Notes: generated by a model not told the origin, from the letters alone. Shown: positions 33,117 to 42,050, numbered from the stretch's first letter. The stretch: 64,000 nt of DNA from Clostridium sp. CAG:354_28_25 (GCA_001915925.1 MNRL01000017.1:1-64000), one strand, 5' to 3'. A program made the numbers and translations.

Positions 33117-34373
33117 TTATTTTATTTCTGGATTTGCTATTGTTTGTATTTCATCATACATATTTATTTTTGTACTAACATTTAATTCTGATGAATTATA
33201 TCCCATTTCCTTTAGTTCATCAGAACTATAGTTATCTATTATTGAATAGCTATCATTTTCTTTTTCTACTTTTACAAGAACTCTTGTTAAATATCCTGCT
33301 CTATTTCTAACTACATATGCTAAATCATTTTCCTTTATAATAGCTGTGTTAGGTACTTTATATCCTGAATATTGCCAGAATATAATATCAAACGAAATCT
33401 TTCTATTACTTATTAATTTTTCTACATCTTTGCTTATTTTAAAAACAACTAAAACATCATCATCTGTTTGTTCCATAGCATATTCAACACTGCTAGATAT
33501 TTCATCTCCATTTGATAGACGTAAATTTAATTTATCTCCTTGTTCTATGTCATGTAATTGCTCTTTTTTTATAATCGTCGCAATGTAACATTCATAATTA
33601 TTTACAACTTTTCCACATTCAGTATTTGTAGCAACTGTTTGACCTGTTTTTAAATTTAAACCTTCGAAGAAAGATCTGTTATAACTACTAAAATCATCTG
33701 GTGTTAAAACATCTTCTAATCCATCTACTTTATATGATACTACTCCACTCATTGGAGCTTTTATATATTCACTACCAGAGTTTAATTGATTCTCATAATT
33801 CTTTCTTTCCTGTATCAAATTATTTAAATAAGAACCTGCCTTACTATTTTCTCCAACAATATTTGTTTTTTTAAGTATATAGTTTTCTATCTCTTTTTTA
33901 TATTCAGCAATTTTTTGAATATTATTATTTTTAGAAATTTCTTTCAATCTTAATTCTATTTCTTCATCCAATAATTTTATATCACCAGGAAGTATTGATG
34001 TAGTATCACTTTTTTGTGCTTCATCTATCTTTTCATCTAGTTCTTGGATTTTTTGTATAAGTTCATCTTCTCCTGTTGAATAATATCTAAAAATATTTTC
34101 GTCTTTTGCACACTTTTCTCCTTCTGCTTTTATCTGAACTATACCATTTTTATAGTTGTTACCTTGCACTTTGGTTTCATCTCTTATTATATACCCTTCT
34201 GCTTTTATTTCTTCTGAAATAGAACCCTGTTCTACCAAAAATACATCTGTTGGATGTGCAAATAATTGCCAAGCTGTATACCCAGCATATATTAGCACTG
34301 CTACAACTAATATAACTATAAAAACAATTTTTATTTTATTTGTTTTTCTTTTGCCTTCTATTTTTTCTTTCAA
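33117..34373 (-). CDS. HlyD/membrane-fusion-like protein
   Basis: A 418-aa single-pass protein: a basic start, a transmembrane helix (about 13-33), a beta-barrel half, a long coiled-coil hairpin (about 115-215), and a lipoyl/barrel half (YIKAPMSGVVSYKVDGLEDV, GQTVATNTECGKVVN). This is the periplasmic-adaptor (HlyD/RND) architecture adapted to a Gram-positive envelope. The start is taken as TTG at 34373 because GGAGGAG lies 5-7 bases upstream and it overlaps the miaA stop by 4 bases; longer readings run into miaA. No ABC transporter partner is adjacent. The gene seems tied to sepF by position, which suggests an envelope or division role (inference). Confidence 0.8.
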   Translation of the reverse strand: MKEKIEGKRKTNKIKIVFIVILVVAVLIYAGYTAWQLFAHPTDVFLVEQGSISEEIKAEGYIIRDETKVQGNNYKNGIVQIKAEGEKCAKDENIFRYYSTGEDELIQKIQELDEKIDEAQKSDTTSILPGDIKLLDEEIELRLKEISKNNNIQKIAEYKKEIENYILKKTNIVGENSKAGSYLNNLIQERKNYENQLNSGSEYIKAPMSGVVSYKVDGLEDVLTPDDFSSYNRSFFEGLNLKTGQTVATNTECGKVVNNYECYIATIIKKEQLHDIEQGDKLNLRLSNGDEISSSVEYAMEQTDDDVLVVFKISKDVEKLISNRKISFDIIFWQYSGYKVPNTAIIKENDLAYVVRNRAGYLTRVLVKVEKENDSYSIIDNYSSDELKEMGYNSSELNVSTKINMYDEIQTIANPEIK

Positions 34374-35314
34374 TTTATCTCCTCCAAGATAATTTCTATG
34401 TTCTTTTCGATTCCATCTTCTGCATCTAACCAAATCAGTTCTTTTATTGCTTTAAACCATGTAATTTGCCTTTTAGCATATCTTCTACTTTCTTGTTTTA
34501 TTTTTTCCACCATTTCTTCATATGTACATTTATTTTCTAAGTATTGGACAACTTCTTTATATCCTAGTCCCTGCATAGCTGTAGGGAATTCGTTATACTT
34601 TTCTTTTATATTTTTAACTTCTTGAATAAGTCCCTGTTCTATCATTTTATCTACTCTAAGGTTTATTCTATCATACAATTTACTTCTATCATAATTTATT
34701 GCAAATACTTTATAATTATATTTTGGTGGTTCTGCTCTTGAAATTTTTTCAAGTTCTGTTTTAGTTTTTCCTGTTTGATTATATATTTCTAATATCCTTA
34801 ATATTCTCTTTCTATCATTTGGGCTAATTTTAGAAGTAGCTTCTTTGTCTATTTTTTCTGCTTGTTCATATAATTTTTCTAAACCTTCTGTTCTAGCTTT
34901 TTCTTCTAAAAATTCTCTGTATTCTTTATCGAATTCTAATTCTGGGTAATTAATATTATATATTAGACTATTTATATATAATCCTGTTCCTCCTACTACT
35001 ATAGGTGTATATCCATTTTTTATTATCTCTTCAATTGCATTTTCTGCATCTGCTTTGAAATCTGCAACCGAATATCTCTCATCTGGAGAAACAATATCAA
35101 TCATATAATGTTTTACACCCTGCATTTCTTCTTTTGTAACTTTAGCTGTTCCAATATCCATATCTTTATATATTTGCATAGAATCTGCAGATACAATTTG
35201 TCCATTTATTCTTTTTGCAAGTTCTATAGATAATCCAGTTTTTCCTGAAGCAGTTGGTCCTCCTATTACTATAACATCTTTTTTTGATATTGCCTCTTCC
35301 ACGTTTTCCTCCAT
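34370..35314 (-). CDS. miaA: tRNA dimethylallyltransferase MiaA
   Basis: A roughly 314-aa enzyme that adds the isopentenyl group to A37 of UNN-reading tRNAs. The P loop GPTASGKTG, the substrate motifs SADSMQIYKDMDIGTAK and HYMIDIVSPDE, GGTGLYINSL and the C-terminal RRYAKRQITWF tRNA-contact segment are all present. The start is uncertain: ATG at 35314 lies 1 base after the mutL stop, while a GTG at 35302 has an ideal GGAGG 5 bases upstream and would shorten the protein by 4 residues. It is directly downstream of mutL, the common mutL-miaA order. Confidence 0.94.
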   Translation of the reverse strand: MEENVEEAISKKDVIVIGGPTASGKTGLSIELAKRINGQIVSADSMQIYKDMDIGTAKVTKEEMQGVKHYMIDIVSPDERYSVADFKADAENAIEEIIKNGYTPIVVGGTGLYINSLIYNINYPELEFDKEYREFLEEKARTEGLEKLYEQAEKIDKEATSKISPNDRKRILRILEIYNQTGKTKTELEKISRAEPPKYNYKVFAINYDRSKLYDRINLRVDKMIEQGLIQEVKNIKEKYNEFPTAMQGLGYKEVVQYLENKCTYEEMVEKIKQESRRYAKRQITWFKAIKELIWLDAEDGIEKNIEIILEEIN

Positions 35315-35315
35315 C

Positions 35316-37478
35316 TTATTTTCTTTCAAATTTTCTTTCTATTTCATATTTAGACATCTTTATAACAGTTGGTCTACCATGTGGACAAGTAAATGGATTT
35401 GTTAATTTTAATAATTCATCCATTAAACTTTCTACCTCTTCTTTTGTTAAAACCATATGCGCTTTTACAGCTGCTTTACATGCAATTGTTGCTAAAAATT
35501 TATTTTCAATTTCTTGTTTTGCAGTTCTAGAAACAGAATTTATTTCATCTAAAGTTTCTAAGAATAAATCTCTTGTATTAAGATCTAAACATATACTTGG
35601 TGTTCCAGAAATTTTTATAGTATTGTCTCCGAATTCTTCTATTATAAATCCTGCTTTTCTAAATAGTTCCATATTTTCTTTAGCAATGTCCATTTCTTTA
35701 TGTGTTAAAGTTATTATGTCTGGCAAAATCATTAATTGTGAATCTTTTTCTTCTTCTGCATAGAAATTCTTTTTTACCTTTTCAAACATAATTCTTTCAT
35801 GTGCAGCATGTTGATCCATTATATACATTTCATCATCCATCTCAAAGATAATGTATGTATTAAATACTATTCCTATAAATTTATATTGTTGTTTATATTT
35901 ATAGTCATCTTCTATATTATCAAATAAAGTTGTATTGTCTTCTTTGGTAATTGCTTGTGGTTCTTGTTTTTGATTATCATCTTCTATTTTTGGTGGTTTT
36001 GTACCAAAAATTTTAAAATACATTTCGTCAAAACTTTCTTTTTTCTCTTCTTCTTTTATATTATTATTTGTTAAATTTTCAATTTGTTTGTCTATCTCTT
36101 TACTAGCTTCTTCTAATTCTTTTATGTCTAATTTTTTATCTTCTTTAGGCTCAGTTACCACTTCTTCTGTTTTAACACTATTATTAGTATTTTCTACTTT
36201 TGGTTCTGTTTCTACATGTGTAGTTTCTTCTACTGGATTAGTTGTAACTATTGTTTTTGTTTCTTCTGTCTTATTAATTTCTTCTTTTTCCTCTTCTTCC
36301 ATTTTAAATGGATTATAATTTATATCTTTCTTACTCTTTTCTAAATCTTCTTTTATTTTTCTTTGTAATTCTAATAAACTATTAAACCTATTATTATTAA
36401 TTTCTGCTCCTATTGTACTTCTGTTTCCAAATAATGAAGTAGTTCCTAAATTATTTTTTTCTTCTCCTCTATCTGAATTTTTTATTAAATCATTTTTTAA
36501 TAGTGTATCATTTACTGCATGATATACAGACTTAAATATTTTTGACTCGTCAGAAAATCTAACTTCCAATTTTGCAGGATGCACATTTACATCTACTTTT
36601 GAAGGATCCATTTCTATATTTAAAATCGAAAATGCATATTTTCCTATTGTAAGTAGTCCTTTAAATCCTTTTTCTATTGCTCCTGATAAAGTTTTGTCTT
36701 TTACATATCTATTGTTTACAAAGAATAATTGGTTTGACCTATTTGATCTTGCTATTTCTGGTTTTCCTATAACACCTGAAATATATATATCTTCGTATGT
36801 ATAATCTACTTTTAACACATTTTCCGCAATATTTTTACCGTATATACCATATATAACTGCTTGGATATCTCCATTTCCAGCTGTTTGTATAATAGTTTTT
36901 CCTGTATTAATTAGTTTGAATGCAATGTTTGGATTTACTAATGCAAGTCTTGTAATAGCATCTTCTATATAACCTGATTCTGTAAAATCTTTCTTTAAAA
37001 ATTTATATCTAACTGGTGTATTAAAGAATAAATTTCTTACTGTTATTGATGTTCCTGTTTTACATCCAATTTCTTCGTGTTCTAATACTTTTCCTGCTTC
37101 TACTACTAGTCTTGTTCCTATTTCATCATTTGCTGTCTTTGTTATTAGTTCTACATTTGCAACAGCTGCAATACTTGCTAAAGCCTCGCCTCTAAAACCC
37201 ATAGAGTGGATTGTCTCTATATCGCTTGCTTGTCTTATTTTACTTGTTGCATGTCTTTCGAACGCAATTTCTGTATCATCTTTTGCAATTCCTTTACCAT
37301 TATCAGTTATTCGTATAAAAGATATTCCTCCATTTTTTATTTCTACAGTTATAGCTGTTGCACCTGCATCTATTGAGTTTTCCACCATTTCTTTTACTAC
37401 AGATGCTGGTCTTTCTATAACTTCACCTGCTGCTATTTTATTTATTGTTAATTCATCTAATAAAACAATATTACCCAT
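35316..37478 (-). CDS. mutL: DNA mismatch repair protein MutL
   Basis: A 720-aa MutL. The N-terminal GHKL ATPase (1-330) shows GEVIERPASVVKEMVENSID, ADNGKGI-type ITDNGKGI and GFRGEALASI. A long acidic linker (about 370-520), dense in Glu, Thr and Val, separates it from the C-terminal dimerisation domain. That domain carries the endonuclease motif DQHAAHERIMFE and the zinc-binding CPHGRPT, so this is a nicking MutL as expected for bacteria without MutH. mutS is not in the window. Confidence 0.96.
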   Translation of the reverse strand: MGNIVLLDELTINKIAAGEVIERPASVVKEMVENSIDAGATAITVEIKNGGISFIRITDNGKGIAKDDTEIAFERHATSKIRQASDIETIHSMGFRGEALASIAAVANVELITKTANDEIGTRLVVEAGKVLEHEEIGCKTGTSITVRNLFFNTPVRYKFLKKDFTESGYIEDAITRLALVNPNIAFKLINTGKTIIQTAGNGDIQAVIYGIYGKNIAENVLKVDYTYEDIYISGVIGKPEIARSNRSNQLFFVNNRYVKDKTLSGAIEKGFKGLLTIGKYAFSILNIEMDPSKVDVNVHPAKLEVRFSDESKIFKSVYHAVNDTLLKNDLIKNSDRGEEKNNLGTTSLFGNRSTIGAEINNNRFNSLLELQRKIKEDLEKSKKDINYNPFKMEEEEKEEINKTEETKTIVTTNPVEETTHVETEPKVENTNNSVKTEEVVTEPKEDKKLDIKELEEASKEIDKQIENLTNNNIKEEEKKESFDEMYFKIFGTKPPKIEDDNQKQEPQAITKEDNTTLFDNIEDDYKYKQQYKFIGIVFNTYIIFEMDDEMYIMDQHAAHERIMFEKVKKNFYAEEEKDSQLMILPDIITLTHKEMDIAKENMELFRKAGFIIEEFGDNTIKISGTPSICLDLNTRDLFLETLDEINSVSRTAKQEIENKFLATIACKAAVKAHMVLTKEEVESLMDELLKLTNPFTCPHGRPTVIKMSKYEIERKFERK

Positions 37479-37623
37479 ATATTTTTTCTCCTTTTCCTAT
37501 ATACACTACCATTCTGCCAGAAATTATATCATTATTTTTTTAGTAACACAATAGATATATTCCGAATAAGATATATCATACTAAGGAAAAACTTAAGGTT
37601 AAAAGAAAAGGGAGGTAATATTT

Positions 37624-37746
37624 ATGTGTTGTAATAATGATTTATTATGGTTCATCATTCTTTTCTTAATACTTTTCTGCGGTTGTGGAAATAGTAGAAA
37701 TTCTGGATGTGGATGTGACACACCATGTGACCCATGCGGTTGCTAA
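37624..37746 (+). CDS. Cys-rich membrane microprotein 1
   Basis: A 40-aa frame on the plus strand between mutL and groEL, which both read the other way. GGGAGG lies about 9 bases before the ATG. The protein starts MCCNNDLLWFIILFLILFCG, a single hydrophobic helix bordered by cysteines, and ends in a Gly/Cys tail (CGCGNSRN...DPCGC); 10 of 40 residues are Cys. Very short high-cysteine proteins of this kind in Clostridia are sometimes labelled chorion-class high-cysteine proteins and are suspected spore-layer components; their function is unproven. It has a paralog-like neighbour at 37810. Confidence 0.75.
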   Translation: MCCNNDLLWFIILFLILFCGCGNSRNSGCGCDTPCDPCGC

Positions 37747-37809
37747 CAAGCTTGCTGTTTTAATATTTTTTAACAGTTATACTTATGCAATTTGAAAGGA
37801 GGGATTGAT

Positions 37810-37932
37810 ATGCCAGAAAATAGAGGCTGTGGATGTGGTTTCGGTTTTGGAGATGATTGCTGCACATGGATAATACTATTAATTATAATATTCTGCTTAT
37901 GTGGTGGAAATAGAAGAAACGGATGTTGCTAG
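37810..37932 (+). CDS. Cys-rich membrane microprotein 2
   Basis: A second 40-aa frame, 63 bases downstream of the first, with AAAGGAGGG upstream. It reads MPENRGCGCGFGFGDDCC, then a hydrophobic helix (TWIILLIIIFCLCGG) and a basic, cysteine-ending tail (NRRNGCC); 8 of 40 residues are Cys. The order of its segments (Gly/Cys block, helix, basic Cys tail) is related to, but not the same as, that of the first, so the two are likely diverged partners. A strong terminator follows. The pair makes a small plus-strand operon. A sporulation role is plausible but is inference. Confidence 0.75.
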   Translation: MPENRGCGCGFGFGDDCCTWIILLIIIFCLCGGNRRNGCC

Positions 37933-37942
37933 TTTAAATACG

Positions 37943-37986
37943 AAACAAAACAGGCTGAGAAATTATCCTCAGCCTGTTTTGTTTTG
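37943..37986 (+). terminator. Strong terminator after the microprotein pair
   Basis: AACAAAACAGGCTGAG and CTCAGCCTGTTTTGTT form a near-perfect 16-17 bp stem with an 8-base loop, starting 10 bases after the second microprotein stop codon. Confidence 0.9.
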
Positions 37987-38121
37987 TGCGACCTCTCCTT
38001 TATGCCAATAACTGGTTCGAGCAGACTAGAAGTTCCTAGCCTACTCGAACACATGTTATTTAGAAATAATCCAACCTAATGTAACTTTTTTCAATTATTT
38101 GGCTATTTTTAGCCTAAAAAA

Positions 38122-38149
38122 GGGATTTAAGGAACGTCCCCAAAATCCC
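38122..38149 (-). repeat. 3'-end palindromic repeat, locus 4 (behind groEL)
   Basis: On the minus strand, beginning 16 bases after the groEL stop, a single clean copy reads GGGATTTTGGGGACGTTCC followed by TTAAATCCC and TTTTTTAGG. It can act as the groEL terminator. Confidence 0.8.
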
Positions 38150-38164
38150 TTTTCACTTTTTTTA

Positions 38165-39802
38165 TTAATACATTCCTCCCATGTCTGGCATTCCTGTATT
38201 TGCTCCTCCAACACAGTTACATTTTTCTTCTTTTTTATCTGCTACTAGGCTTTCTGTTGTTAATATCATAGAAGCTATACTTTCAGCATTTTGTAAAGCA
38301 CTTCTTGTAACTTTAGTTGGATCAACTACACCTGCTTTTTTCATATCTTCATATTTTTCAGCTCTTGCATTAAATCCAACACCTTTAGCTGATTTTTTAA
38401 CTTCTTCTACTATAACTGCTGGTTCTAAGCCTGCATTTCTAGCTATTTGTTTTGCTGGTTCTTCTAATGCTTTAAGAACTATTGAAGCTCCTAATTTTTC
38501 GTCTCCTTCTAATGTATCAACAAATTTGCTAACTTCTGGAATAATATCTACATATGTTGTTCCACCACCTGCAACAATACCTTCTTCAACTGCTGCTTTT
38601 GTTGCAGATAATGCATCTTCAATTCTTAATTTTTTATCTTTCATTTCTATTTCTGTTGCAGCTCCAACTTCTATTACAGCTACACCACCAGCAATTTTAG
38701 CTAATCTTTCTTGTAGCTTTTCTCTATCAAAATCGCTCTTTTCTTCATTTATTTGAGCTTTTAATTGTCCAATTCTATCAGCTATTTGCTGTTTATCTCC
38801 CATTCCATCAACAATTATTGTATTTTCTTTTTGAACTTTAACTTGTTTTGCTCTTCCTAATTGGTCAATTCTGGTATCTTTAAGTTCTAATCCTAAATCA
38901 CCTGTTATAACTTCTCCACCTGTTAAGATAGCTATATCTTGTAACATTTCTTTTCTTCTATCACCATATCCAGGAGCTTTAACAGCAACTACATTTAATA
39001 CACCTCTTAATTTATTAAGTACTAATGTAGATAATGCTTCATTTTCCATATCATCACAGATAATAACTAATTTTGCAGATTGTTGCATTAAATTTTCTAA
39101 TAATGGTAATATTTCTTGGATATTACTTATTTTCTTATCTGTAATTAAAATATATGGATTATCTAAAACAGCTTCCATTTTCTCTGTATCTGTTACCATA
39201 TATGGAGAGATATATCCTTTATCAAATTGCATACCTTCTACTACATTAACTGCTGTATCAGATGTTTTTGATTCTTCTATTGTTATAACACCATCATTAG
39301 ATACTTTTTCCATTGCTTCTGCAATTAAGTTTCCAACTTCTTCATTATCTGATGATACACTTGCAACTCTTGCAATATCATCTTTTCCATTTACTGCAAC
39401 ACTTATTTTTTGTATTTCTTCTACAGCTTTTGCTGTTGCTTTATCCATACCTCTTTTTATTGCCATTGGATCTCCACCAGCTGCAACATTCTTAACACCT
39501 TCTTTTACCATAGCTTGTGCTAAAACAGTTGCTGTAGTTGTTCCATCTCCTGCAACATCATTTGTTTTTGTAGAAACTTCTTTTACAAGTTTTGCTCCCA
39601 TATTTTCGAAAGCGTCATCTAATTCTATTTCTTTCGCTATTGTTACACCATCATTTGTTATTAATGGAGAACCAAATCCTTTATCTAGAACTACATTTCT
39701 ACCTTTTGGTCCTAATGTAACCTTTACTGTATCTGCTAATTTATTTACACCATTTAATAATGATTTTCTTGCATCTTCACCAAATTTAATTTCCTTTGCC
39801 AT
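38165..39802 (-). CDS. groL: Chaperonin GroEL
   Basis: A 545-aa 60-kDa chaperonin that folds proteins in an ATP-driven double ring with GroES. The opening MAKEIKFGEDARKSLLNGVN, the ATP-binding GDGTTTATVLAQ, the apical-domain and hinge segments and the signature AAVEEGIVAGGG are all standard. It ends in a Gly/Met tail (GMPDMGGMY) after a Cys-containing segment (CNCVGG). groES lies 26 bases upstream, and both are under CIRCE control. Confidence 0.98.
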   Translation of the reverse strand: MAKEIKFGEDARKSLLNGVNKLADTVKVTLGPKGRNVVLDKGFGSPLITNDGVTIAKEIELDDAFENMGAKLVKEVSTKTNDVAGDGTTTATVLAQAMVKEGVKNVAAGGDPMAIKRGMDKATAKAVEEIQKISVAVNGKDDIARVASVSSDNEEVGNLIAEAMEKVSNDGVITIEESKTSDTAVNVVEGMQFDKGYISPYMVTDTEKMEAVLDNPYILITDKKISNIQEILPLLENLMQQSAKLVIICDDMENEALSTLVLNKLRGVLNVVAVKAPGYGDRRKEMLQDIAILTGGEVITGDLGLELKDTRIDQLGRAKQVKVQKENTIIVDGMGDKQQIADRIGQLKAQINEEKSDFDREKLQERLAKIAGGVAVIEVGAATEIEMKDKKLRIEDALSATKAAVEEGIVAGGGTTYVDIIPEVSKFVDTLEGDEKLGASIVLKALEEPAKQIARNAGLEPAVIVEEVKKSAKGVGFNARAEKYEDMKKAGVVDPTKVTRSALQNAESIASMILTTESLVADKKEEKCNCVGGANTGMPDMGGMY

Positions 39803-39828
39803 AGTAAATTACCAACCTTTCTTTTCTA

Positions 39829-40110
39829 TTATTCTACAACAGCTAAAATATCTGATTGTCTTACAATCTTATATTCTTCGCCTTCATATTTAACATCTGA
39901 GCCTGAGTATGTGTTTATTATTACTCTATCTCCTTTTTTTACATACATCTCTTCTAATTTACCATCAATTTTTTCGCCAGGACCAACCTCTATAACTTTT
40001 GCAGTTTGTGGTTTTTCCTTTGCTGATGTTGATAAAATAATTCCGCTTTTTGTTTTTTCCTCTTCTTCTTCCATTTTTAATAATACTCTGTCTGCTAATG
40101 GTTTTATCAT
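39829..40110 (-). CDS. groS: Co-chaperonin GroES
   Basis: A 93-aa lid of the GroEL chamber. The opening MIKPLADRVLLKMEEEEEKTKSGIILS contains the mobile loop with the GroEL-binding hydrophobic tripeptide, and KGDRVIINTYSGSDVKYEGEEYKI is the typical C-terminal half. It is the first gene of groESL, preceded by a promoter and a CIRCE operator. Confidence 0.98.
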   Translation of the reverse strand: MIKPLADRVLLKMEEEEEKTKSGIILSTSAKEKPQTAKVIEVGPGEKIDGKLEEMYVKKGDRVIINTYSGSDVKYEGEEYKIVRQSDILAVVE

Positions 40111-40136
40111 TACACATTACCTCCTATATATGATTA

Positions 40137-40163
40137 TTAGCACTCTTTCTTTGTGACTGCTAA
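40137..40163 (-). promoter_or_regulatory. CIRCE element (HrcA operator) of groESL
   Basis: TTAGCACTC, nine bases, then GACTGCTAA: the conserved CIRCE inverted repeat TTAGCACTC-N9-GAGTGCTAA with one mismatch. It lies in the groES leader just downstream of the -10 box, where HrcA represses heat-shock genes. A further half-site-like AGTGCTAA lies within the promoter spacer. Confidence 0.93.
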
Positions 40164-40164
40164 T

Positions 40165-40193
40165 AATTTATACCTTTTTTTAGCACTTGTCAA
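40165..40193 (-). promoter_or_regulatory. groESL promoter
   Basis: On the minus strand TTGACA (40188-40193) and TAAATT (40165-40170) are 17 bases apart, and CIRCE starts 2 bases further downstream. This is a sigma-A promoter arranged for HrcA repression. Confidence 0.75.
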
Positions 40194-40302
40194 GTATGTT
40201 TGCTAATTTTCACATAAAATTCACATTTCTGTTTTTAAGCAAGTTTTCATTATTAATTTTATTAATAAGCTCACTTTTTTATAACCAATTTTTATATTTA
40301 AT

Positions 40303-40328
40303 AAAGACTAGAATTTGCTCTAGCCTTT
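40303..40328 (-). terminator. Hairpin after pyrG
   Basis: On the minus strand AAAGGCTAGA and TCTAGTCTTT pair (one G-U) around a 6-base loop, followed by ATTAAATA. It lies about 47 bases after the pyrG stop and upstream of the groESL promoter. Confidence 0.55.
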
Positions 40329-40375
40329 ATCTTATTTTCTTTTACTTTACCTCATTTTCCAAACAGGAACGTCTT

Positions 40376-41977
40376 CTAATCAATTTCTTTTGCTGCTTTT
40401 ATTAGTCCGACAAATACTGGTGCTGGTCTATTTGGTCTTGATTTTAGTTCTGGATGGAATTGAACACCAATAAAAAATGGATGTTTCTTATATTCTACTA
40501 TTTCTACTAATTCTCCATTTGGTGAAATTCCAGAACATATTAAGCCTGCATTTTCTAGCATTTCTTTATATTCATTGTTATACTCAAAGCGATGTCTATG
40601 TCTTTCGAAAATATTTTCTTTCTCATATAATTCTTTTACTTTAGTATTTTCCTTTAATAAACAAGGATATTCACCAAGTCTCATTGTTCCACCTTTTTTC
40701 TTAACTTCCTTTTGTTCATCCATTATATGTATAACTTTATTTTTAGCATTTTCATTAAACTCTTCTGAATTCACATCTTCTAACTTTAATACATTTCTTG
40801 CAAATTCTACAACTGCCATCTGCATTCCCAAACAAATTCCTAAAAATGGAATATTGTTTTCTCTAACATATTCAATTGCTGTTATCATTCCTTCTATTCC
40901 TCTATTTCCAAATCCTCCCGGAACTACAATTCCGTCATATCCTTTTAATTTTTCTTCTACATTATCTTTATTTAATTTTTCTGAATCTATTAAATCTACT
41001 TTTACTTTTACATTATTTGCATAACCTGCATGTGTTAAACTTTCTATTACTGATATATATGAATCTTCTAATTTAGTATATTTTCCTACAATTGCAATTT
41101 TTACTGTTTTATCTTTTATATTTTCTATCTTATTTATCATTTCTTGCCATTCAGAATTGTCTGGAATATAGTTATCTAATCTTAGTTGGTTGCAAACAGC
41201 CCTTCCTAATCCTTCTCTTTCTAGCATAAGTGGTACTTCATATAAACATTTTACTGTTTTATTTTGGATTACATTTTCTTTTCTTACATTACAGAACAAC
41301 GCTAGTTTTTCTCTTATAGAATCTGGTATATCTATTTCACTTCTGCATACTAATATGTTCGGTTTTATTCCATAAGATTGTAATTCTTTAACCGAATGTT
41401 GAGTTGGTTTTGATTTTATCTCGTTAGAGCCACTTATATATGGAAGTAGTGTAACATGAATATATAGCACATCTTCTGGATTTTTTTCTAAGCCCACTTG
41501 TCTTATTGCTTCTATTATAGAAAGACCCTCTATATCTCCAACAGTCCCTCCTATTTCTGTAATTACTATATCAGTATCTGTATTTTCGAAACTATATATC
41601 TTTTCCTTTATTTTATTTGTTACATGTGGGATAACTTGTACTGTTTTTCCCAAATATTCTCCTTCTCTTTCTTTCTCTAAAACTTCTAAATAAATTTTTC
41701 CCATAGTAATACTAGAATCTTTAGTTAAATTTTCATCTATAAATCTTTCATAATGTCCTAAATCCAAATCTGTTTCTGCTCCATCATCTGTAACAAATAC
41801 TTCTCCATGTTCATATGGGCTCATTGTTCCCGGATCTACATTTAAATATGGGTCGAATTTCTGAATAGTTACCTTATATCCTCTATTTTTCAAAAGCCTA
41901 CCTAATGATGCTGCTGTTATACCTTTTCCAAGTCCAGAAACAACTCCTCCTGTTACAAAAATATACTTAGTATTCAT
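40376..41977 (-). CDS. pyrG: CTP synthase
   Basis: A 533-aa enzyme that aminates UTP to CTP with glutamine. The N-terminal synthetase domain (1-270) opens MNTKYIFVTGGVVSGLGKGI with the P loop, and has DPYLNVDPGTMSPYEHGEVF. The C-terminal class I glutaminase has the nucleophile Cys in FLGICLGMQ and the His/Glu pair in GVQFHPELKSRP. The start at 41977 has AAAGGGG upstream; a longer reading from 42004 runs into the preceding terminator. Confidence 0.97.
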   Translation of the reverse strand: MNTKYIFVTGGVVSGLGKGITAASLGRLLKNRGYKVTIQKFDPYLNVDPGTMSPYEHGEVFVTDDGAETDLDLGHYERFIDENLTKDSSITMGKIYLEVLEKEREGEYLGKTVQVIPHVTNKIKEKIYSFENTDTDIVITEIGGTVGDIEGLSIIEAIRQVGLEKNPEDVLYIHVTLLPYISGSNEIKSKPTQHSVKELQSYGIKPNILVCRSEIDIPDSIREKLALFCNVRKENVIQNKTVKCLYEVPLMLEREGLGRAVCNQLRLDNYIPDNSEWQEMINKIENIKDKTVKIAIVGKYTKLEDSYISVIESLTHAGYANNVKVKVDLIDSEKLNKDNVEEKLKGYDGIVVPGGFGNRGIEGMITAIEYVRENNIPFLGICLGMQMAVVEFARNVLKLEDVNSEEFNENAKNKVIHIMDEQKEVKKKGGTMRLGEYPCLLKENTKVKELYEKENIFERHRHRFEYNNEYKEMLENAGLICSGISPNGELVEIVEYKKHPFFIGVQFHPELKSRPNRPAPVFVGLIKAAKEID

Positions 41978-42003
41978 ATATATTAACCCCTTTCTAAAAA
42001 ACA

Positions 42004-42050
42004 AAAGAGAGATTAAAAAATCGCCAAAATCGGTTTTTTTTTAATCTCTC
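42004..42050 (-). terminator. Terminator between the membrane-protein pair and pyrG
   Basis: On the minus strand GAGAGATTAAAAA and TTTTTAATCTCTC form a perfect stem, with a smaller CCGATTTTGG stem in the loop, followed by TTTTGTTTTTT. It lies between the gene at 42106 and pyrG and so separates the two transcription units. Confidence 0.8.

Noticed and set aside
33092..33122. Tandem ATTATTGTAAT repeats near the end of the HlyD-like gene
   Set aside because: They are only about two and a half units of very A/T-rich sequence in an A/T-rich gap, which can arise by chance.
36060..36330. Low-complexity acidic stretch in mutL as sign of foreign insertion
   Set aside because: MutL linkers are known to vary and be acidic. 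Both functional domains are intact, and the base composition matches the rest of the gene.
38015..38050. tRNA-like GTTCGAG...CTCGAAC structure
   Set aside because: Only a 7-bp stem with a small inner stem is present; there is no acceptor stem, anticodon arm or D arm, so it is not a tRNA.
38046..38059. LexA-box-like CGAACACATGTTAT downstream of groEL
   Set aside because: It matches the Gram-positive SOS box only partly and lies in a gap between two 3' ends, not near a gene start. It is part of a hairpin (38015-38050 arm CTCGAAC) that explains the CGAAC.
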